A stretch of 9,985 nucleotides of DNA from Lachnoclostridium sp. (GTDB taxonomy: Bacteria; Bacillota; Clostridia; Lachnospirales; Lachnospiraceae). The notes below the pieces were generated by a model. The model saw only the letters and a list, made by a program, of their open reading frames with translations. It had not been told where the DNA came from and ran no database searches. The stretch is taken from assembly GCA_003445895.1 (NCBI GenBank), contig DMCD01000279.1, positions 1 to 9,985 of the forward strand. The letters are read 5' to 3'. The position numbers were made by a program, and so were the translations under genes. This document shows, piece after piece, positions 7,453 to 9,985 of the stretch (its first letter is position 1; each line of letters begins with the position of its first letter).

Positions 7453-7469
7453 AGCAACTTCCTTGCCAA
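7453..7469 (-). promoter_or_regulatory. Sigma-54 (-24/-12) promoter driving the AraC-BCCT unit
   Basis: On the - strand the sequence reads TTGGCAAGGAAGTTGCT, against the known consensus YTGGCACG-N4-TTGCW. The only mismatch in the core is A for C at its sixth position. The invariant GG and GC are exactly 10 bp apart. The start site would fall near 7442. That is about 47 nt before the preferred AraC ATG and 14 nt before the alternative ATG at 7428. It needs an enhancer-binding protein, and the one encoded at 1609-3468 has the intact GAFTGA loop. Confidence 0.8.
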
Positions 7470-7568
7470 AACTGAGAAACGGCACAAAAGCTCTGAGATT
7501 TTGTAAGCCTTTCACAAAATACCATTCCCGGTTTTGTGGAAAATGCTGTCGTTTTCCCGCCAGGTTTC

Positions 7569-7579
7569 TCAGAATCTGA
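7569..7579. promoter_or_regulatory. Dyad TCAGA-A-TCTGA, candidate upstream activator site
   Basis: A perfect 5-bp inverted repeat around one base, centred at 7574. That is about 130 bp upstream of the predicted sigma-54 start, within the usual enhancer range. A related arrangement, CAGA-CAA-TCTG (1567-1577), lies 30-40 bp before the activator gene itself, and both are followed within a few bases by TCGA. The motif is short and could occur by chance. Confidence 0.25.
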
Positions 7580-7620
7580 AATCGACTCTGAACCGCAGTC
7601 TGCTTTTTTCGCCGGTTTTC

Positions 7621-7700
7621 GCCGCAAAAAGGCGCAAAATCTACCGCAAAACCGCAAAATTCCGCAAAATATATGCAAAAAAATGACTGCTATTTGCAAA
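7621..7700. repeat. Helically phased GCAAAA tracts (probable intrinsic DNA bend)
   Basis: GC followed by an A tract of three to eight bases recurs with its G at 7624, 7634, 7646, 7654, 7664, 7675 and 7696. Steps are 10, 12, 8, 10, 11 and 21 bp, averaging about 10.3 bp per helical turn. Phased A tracts curve DNA. The array lies about 180-260 bp upstream of the predicted sigma-54 start, where looping between enhancer and promoter would be helped. The units also resemble the repeats at 1443-1480, so protein binding is an alternative. Confidence 0.6.
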
Positions 7701-7736
7701 AAAAAGTGCAAGCCCTGCGGGTTTGCACTTTTTTGC
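7696..7736 (-). terminator. Strong terminator downstream of the GRE activase gene (bidirectional form)
   Basis: The stem pairs an A tract plus GTGCAAGCCC (left arm ending at 7715) with GGGTTTGCAC plus a T tract (7719-7736), with a TGC loop and one G-T wobble. The - strand copy is followed by an eight-T run, so it ends the GRE-activase transcript about 110 bp after the activase stop. It also insulates the sigma-54 promoter of the AraC gene from read-through. It would work in both directions. Confidence 0.85.
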
Positions 7737-7791
7737 ATAATTTCAGATTTTCGATGGAATGTATCGGGAATGTTGATTTCTGCCGCTCTGT

Positions 7792-7849
7792 CTGATTCCA
7801 GCTGGCTGCCTGTCCGGTTTTGGCCGGCTGCCTGATTCCGGCCGGCTGC
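7792..7849. repeat. Three tandem GGCTGC-ending repeats at the activase 3' end
   Basis: Three units of 18, 22 and 18 bp end in GCTGGCTGC, GCCGGCTGC and GCCGGCTGC: 7792-7809, 7810-7831 and 7832-7849. The outer two start with CTGATTCC and differ at only two positions; the middle one carries an insertion. The right end touches the activase stop codon. GGCCGGC-type palindromes within could form alternative hairpins in the 3' RNA. Function is unknown; replication slippage is a simple origin. Confidence 0.6.
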
Positions 7850-8640
7850 TATTCAACAATATTCGTATAATGGCGTCTCACCACACTGCGGCACCACTCC
7901 ATATGCTCCGGGGACGGAACTTCCACATCCTTCAGGAGATACTCTCTCCCCAGCTTCCGGTAGGTGTCCGTGCCGAGGCGGTGATAGGGAAGAAGCTCCA
8001 GTCCTGTTACTTCCGGCAGCTCCGAAAGGAACTTTCCCATTGCTTCCAGCTCTTCCTCCGTATCATTGACGCCCGGAATCAGAGGTGTGCGGATGATCAG
8101 CGTACCATCCCGCTTCACATGTCCTGCTTTACGGATATTCTCCAGGATCAGGCGGTTGGAAACGCCGGTGTACTTCTTATGTTTTTTTTCATCAAATATC
8201 TTCAGGTCGACAAACGCGTTGTCTACTGCCAGAAGAATCGGCTCTGCCACGGACCAGTCCGCAAAGAAGGTGGTTTCTATGGTTGAATGAATGGCTTCAA
8301 ACCGGGCTCTCCGGAGAAGGGCAAGAACAAATTCCGGCTGTACCAGGATCTCACCGCCGGACAGCGTCATGCCGCCGCCGGAATGAAAGTAGAAAAGAGA
8401 ATCCTTCCGGACCTCCACCAGGACCTCCTCCACGGTCATCACCTTTCCGTACGTGATCGTGCCGTCCTTCGTCACTTCCACCTTCCCGCTCTGGCTCTCC
8501 GGTGTCGAACACCACTGGCATCTCAGAGGACATCCCTTCAGGAACACCACCGTGCGCATGCCCTCGCCGTCATAGACGGCGGCCTTTTCCATGCGGAGAA
8601 CCATCCCTTTCAGGTCTCTTCCTTCATAATTCTCGTACAT
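7849..8640 (-). CDS. Glycyl radical enzyme activase (radical SAM), minimal form without ferredoxin-like insert
   Basis: A 263-residue radical SAM protein that would cleave S-adenosylmethionine and abstract hydrogen from the glycine of its partner GRE. The [4Fe-4S] motif is CPLRCQWC (Cys 37, 41, 44, spacing CX3CX2C). It is followed by SGGGMTLSGGEILVQPEF, the SAM-binding GGE at 95-97, DLKIFDEKKHKKYTG and a C-terminal LLPYHRLG block. The start at 8640 is supported by AAGGAGG 5 nt upstream. The open frame continues 64 codons further upstream, but those residues are low-complexity and cross the terminator. Only one other cysteine is present (WCRSV near the C-terminus). The extra 4Fe-4S clusters normal in activases of non-PFL GREs are absent, although the sequence around the gap (YGKVMTVEEVLVEV) resembles that group. 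SGGEI and ETTFF replace the usual SGGEP and ETCGY. The gene follows the GRE gene on the same strand, so the pairing is nearly certain. Confidence 0.94.
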   Translation of the reverse strand: MYENYEGRDLKGMVLRMEKAAVYDGEGMRTVVFLKGCPLRCQWCSTPESQSGKVEVTKDGTITYGKVMTVEEVLVEVRKDSLFYFHSGGGMTLSGGEILVQPEFVLALLRRARFEAIHSTIETTFFADWSVAEPILLAVDNAFVDLKIFDEKKHKKYTGVSNRLILENIRKAGHVKRDGTLIIRTPLIPGVNDTEEELEAMGKFLSELPEVTGLELLPYHRLGTDTYRKLGREYLLKDVEVPSPEHMEWCRSVVRRHYTNIVE

Positions 8641-8697
8641 ACTGTCCTCCTTCTTTCCGGCCGGCCTCTGCCTGCCTCCGGACCTGCGTTTTCTTTC

Positions 8698-8726
8698 ATT
8701 ATATCCCATTCGCTGCTCTGCGAAAA
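8698..8726 (-). promoter_or_regulatory. Possible activase-specific promoter in the GRE-activase spacer
   Basis: On the - strand a perfect TATAAT (8698-8703) lies just past the terminator hairpin and about 58 bp before the activase ATG. The -35 position at 17-bp spacing is TTTTCG (8721-8726), a poor match which overlaps the terminator's T tract. An independent low-level promoter would let the activase be made when the upstream terminator stops the GRE transcript. The evidence is mainly the -10 box. Confidence 0.35.
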
Positions 8727-8748
8727 CACCCCCGGCTTTCGCCGGGGG
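8722..8748 (-). terminator. Intergenic terminator/attenuator between GRE and activase genes
   Basis: An 8-bp all-G/C stem, CCCCCGGC (8729-8736) with GCCGGGGG (8741-8748), is capped on the - strand RNA by a GAAA tetraloop of the stable GNRA class and followed by TGTTTTCG. Lying between stop and start of a GRE/activase pair, it probably ends most transcripts. Much more GRE than activase would then be made, as expected for a catalytic activase. Confidence 0.75.
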
Positions 8749-8767
8749 CGTCTCTGTGAGTGTTTCT

Positions 8768-8848
8768 TTATCCGCGGTTCGGCACCCGCGGTCCGAAGGC
8801 TCCCTCGTGAACCTTCGGCTCAAGCGCTTCATGGGAGGTGATGCGCAT
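8768..8848 (-). CDS. Possible 26-residue small ORF between GRE and activase (weak)
   Basis: ATG at 8848, ten bases after the GRE stop codon, opens 26 codons to TAA at 8768-8770. The peptide begins MRITSHEALEPK and ends GPRVPNRG. There is no Shine-Dalgarno sequence, so expression would need translational coupling to the GRE. Its coding stretch contains both smaller hairpins (8772-8818), so the frame may simply be structured RNA. It resembles no family I know. It is kept because its position could suit a leader peptide controlling the downstream terminator. Confidence 0.15.
   Translation of the reverse strand: MRITSHEALEPKVHEGAFGPRVPNRG
8772..8818 (-). other. Tandem RNA hairpins downstream of the GRE stop codon
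   Basis: Two stems lie in a row: CCGAAGG (8793-8799) with CCTTCGG (8812-8818), 12-nt loop, and CCGCGG (8772-8777) with CCGCGG (8786-8791), 8-nt loop. Neither is followed by a T run, so they are not terminators alone. With the terminator at 8729-8748 they form a three-hairpin spacer that could protect the GRE mRNA 3' end or form alternative pairings. Confidence 0.5.
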
Positions 8849-8858
8849 GATATCTAAT

Positions 8859-9985
8859 TTATGCCCACTTCTTGATCTCGGTACGCTGGATGATATCGTT
8901 CTGGATATCCTTGCCCAGCTCGACGAAGAATGCGGTATATCCGGCAACGCGGACCAGAAGATCCTTGTGATCCTCCGGGTGTACCTGTGCATCCACAAGA
9001 ACCTCCGGGTCGATGATGTTGTACTGGGTGTGATAGATGTCCAGGGAGCACTGGGTCTTAAGCATAACCATCATGTTGCGGAGACCCTGCTCGCCCTCAA
9101 GCAGCTTCGGATCGATCTTCAGGTTCATCTGTGTACCCTGCGTGAAACGGGCGTGCGGCAGGTGGCTGATGGACTTTAAGAGTGCGGTTGCACCGTTGAC
9201 ATCGGTACCGCCGGTTGCGCCGATACCATCTGCAAGCGGAGTCCATGCATAGCGGCCGGACGGAAGAGCGCCTACGCTCTGGCCAATCGGAACGTTTCCG
9301 GATACCGGAAGCATGCCTGCGGTGAGCTTGCCGAACGGAGAATCATACTGCTCAATCTCATCTACCAGGTAATTGTAGATTTCGCCTGCGCAGAAGTCAG
9401 CCTTCGGGTCATCGTTGCCGTACTTCGGAGCGTCCATGCACATCTTCTGGATATCCTCATATCCCTCGAAGTTTGCATCCAGAGCCTTGCACAGCTCATC
9501 CATGGTGAGCTTCTTCTCATCATATACAAGATACTTCACATCTGCCACGGAGTTGATGATATCTGCCTGGCCGATGATGTTGATGCCGTTTCCTACGTTG
9601 AACTCTGCACCGCCGTTGGCGTAGTCCTTGCCGGTAACCATGCAGTTCGGATAGGTCAGGGACAGGGCCGGTACCGGACGATAATTCTCGCTCAGGTAGT
9701 CCAGATAAGAGTTCATGGTTGCCATGGTGTGTACGAAGTAGCTGATCTGCTTCTTGATAGCTGCCATGAAGTCGTCAAAGGTCTTGAAATCACGCGGATC
9801 GCCGGTCTGGATGGAAATCTGCTCGCCGGTCTTGCGGCTTCTGCCGTTGGTCATAACCATGTCGACCACGCCGCCCATGCTGATCTCGCCGATATCGGTG
9901 TAGCTCTTCAGTCTGCCTTCCAGGTTGGTCTCTACGCAGCCGCAGGGAGTCCAGTCCCATGCCTGAGACAGCGGAACGCCCTTGT
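8859..9985 (-). CDS. Glycyl radical enzyme, dehydratase/lyase class (C-terminal part; start beyond window)
   Basis: 374 C-terminal residues are visible; the frame is open through the right edge, so the ATG at 9878 is internal. GREs carry an oxygen-sensitive glycyl radical that passes to an active-site Cys to attack the substrate. The thiyl loop is PCGCVE (Cys codon at about 9938 on the - strand), the GCVE form found in choline, glycerol, isethionate and hydroxyproline-type dehydratases and lyases, not the Cys-Cys of pyruvate formate-lyase. The radical loop is RVAGY, 26 residues from the C-terminus. The Cys-Gly distance of 332 residues is close to that of CutC, HypD and glycerol dehydratase, as I recall their numbering. 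Other blocks are SGNVPIGQSVGALPSGRYAWTPLADG and GGTDVNGATALLKS. The adjacent activase confirms the system. Substrate cannot be assigned: the P5C dehydrogenase and BCCT transporter hint at a hydroxyproline or N-methylated proline-type compound, which is inference only. Confidence 0.95.
   Translation of the reverse strand, partial: KGVPLSQAWDWTPCGCVETNLEGRLKSYTDIGEISMGGVVDMVMTNGRSRKTGEQISIQTGDPRDFKTFDDFMAAIKKQISYFVHTMATMNSYLDYLSENYRPVPALSLTYPNCMVTGKDYANGGAEFNVGNGINIIGQADIINSVADVKYLVYDEKKLTMDELCKALDANFEGYEDIQKMCMDAPKYGNDDPKADFCAGEIYNYLVDEIEQYDSPFGKLTAGMLPVSGNVPIGQSVGALPSGRYAWTPLADGIGATGGTDVNGATALLKSISHLPHARFTQGTQMNLKIDPKLLEGEQGLRNMMVMLKTQCSLDIYHTQYNIIDPEVLVDAQVHPEDHKDLLVRVAGYTAFFVELGKDIQNDIIQRTEIKKWA

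Larger units (their letters stand above)
7396..7848. other. 453-bp control region between activase and AraC genes
   Basis: I see no convincing gene here. In - strand order it holds three GC-rich tandem repeats (7792-7849), a strong terminator (7696-7736), phased GCAAAA tracts (7624-7700), a small dyad TCAGA-A-TCTGA (7569-7579), the sigma-54 promoter (7453-7468) and the AraC ribosome binding site. Two open frames overlap it, 7536-7835 (+) and 7361-7738 (-). Both have low-complexity translations driven by the A/T tracts and no family resemblance, so they are not called. Confidence 0.7.

Noticed and set aside
7396..7515. Longer AraC protein starting at the GTG at 7515
   Set aside because: The extra 40 residues match nothing in AraC proteins, and the sigma-54 promoter would lie inside the coding region. 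A better ribosome binding site precedes the ATG at 7395.
7361..7738. 125-codon - strand frame upstream of and overlapping the AraC gene start
   Set aside because: It starts inside the terminator hairpin, crosses the phased A tracts and the sigma-54 promoter, and its translation has no family character.
7600..7740. CRISPR array or mobile-element end suggested by regular short repeats
   Set aside because: Units are only 6-8 bp at helical spacing, with no 25-37-bp repeats, unique spacers, cas genes, transposase or flanking target duplications.
8641..8832. N-terminal extension of the activase frame
   Set aside because: The 64 added residues are Arg/Pro/Gly-rich, run through the terminator hairpin and lie upstream of a strong AAGGAGG plus ATG at 8640.
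8838..9179. + strand frame of 113 codons with GGGAGGTG close to its ATG codons, antisense to the GRE 3' end
   Set aside because: The ribosome-site-like sequence is tempting, but the frame is entirely opposite a conserved GRE coding region apart from its first codons, and the product resembles no known protein.

Overview
The window looks like chromosomal DNA of a fairly GC-rich anaerobic Firmicute, probably a clostridial or Lachnospiraceae-like gut organism. Three things suggest this: strong AGGAGG-type ribosome binding sites, a glycyl radical enzyme (GRE) with its SAM activase, and a RocR-like sigma-54 activator beside an amino-acid catabolic gene. No phage, IS, CRISPR, tRNA or rRNA features were seen. 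The genus is inference.

Layout. On the + strand, the left edge carries the 3' part of a P5C (glutamate semialdehyde) dehydrogenase of the eukaryote-like class (1-1338). It ends at a terminator and is followed by a 619-residue sigma-54 enhancer-binding protein (1609-3468). Everything else is on the - strand. In transcriptional order from the right edge: a GRE of the Gly-Cys-Val-Glu dehydratase/lyase class (cut by the right edge), its activase (7849-8640), an AraC-type regulator (6682-7395), a BCCT transporter (4948-6588) and a MATE efflux protein (3452-4825). The activator and MATE genes converge, overlap by 17 bp and share a bidirectional terminator.

How the genes may work together. A near-consensus sigma-54 promoter (TGGCAAG-N4-TTGCT, 7453-7468, - strand) lies just upstream of the AraC gene and would drive AraC plus BCCT. 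The only visible candidate to activate it is the enhancer-binding protein about 4 kb away, which keeps an intact GAFTGA loop. Upstream of that promoter is a run of GCAAAA tracts at near-helical spacing, a likely intrinsic bend. Similar TTTTTGC repeats occur upstream of the activator gene. The working hypothesis is one regulon. BCCT would import a quaternary or N-methylated amino acid or related solute, the GRE would perform radical C-O or C-N chemistry, and P5C dehydrogenase would send the product to glutamate. A hydroxyproline or hydroxyproline-betaine type substrate fits this set, but the sequence does not prove it.

Other notable architecture: the 217-bp GRE-activase spacer holds three hairpins, one a GAAA-capped terminator, followed by a TATAAT box. 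The activase lacks the cysteine-rich ferredoxin-like insert usual for activases of non-PFL GREs.
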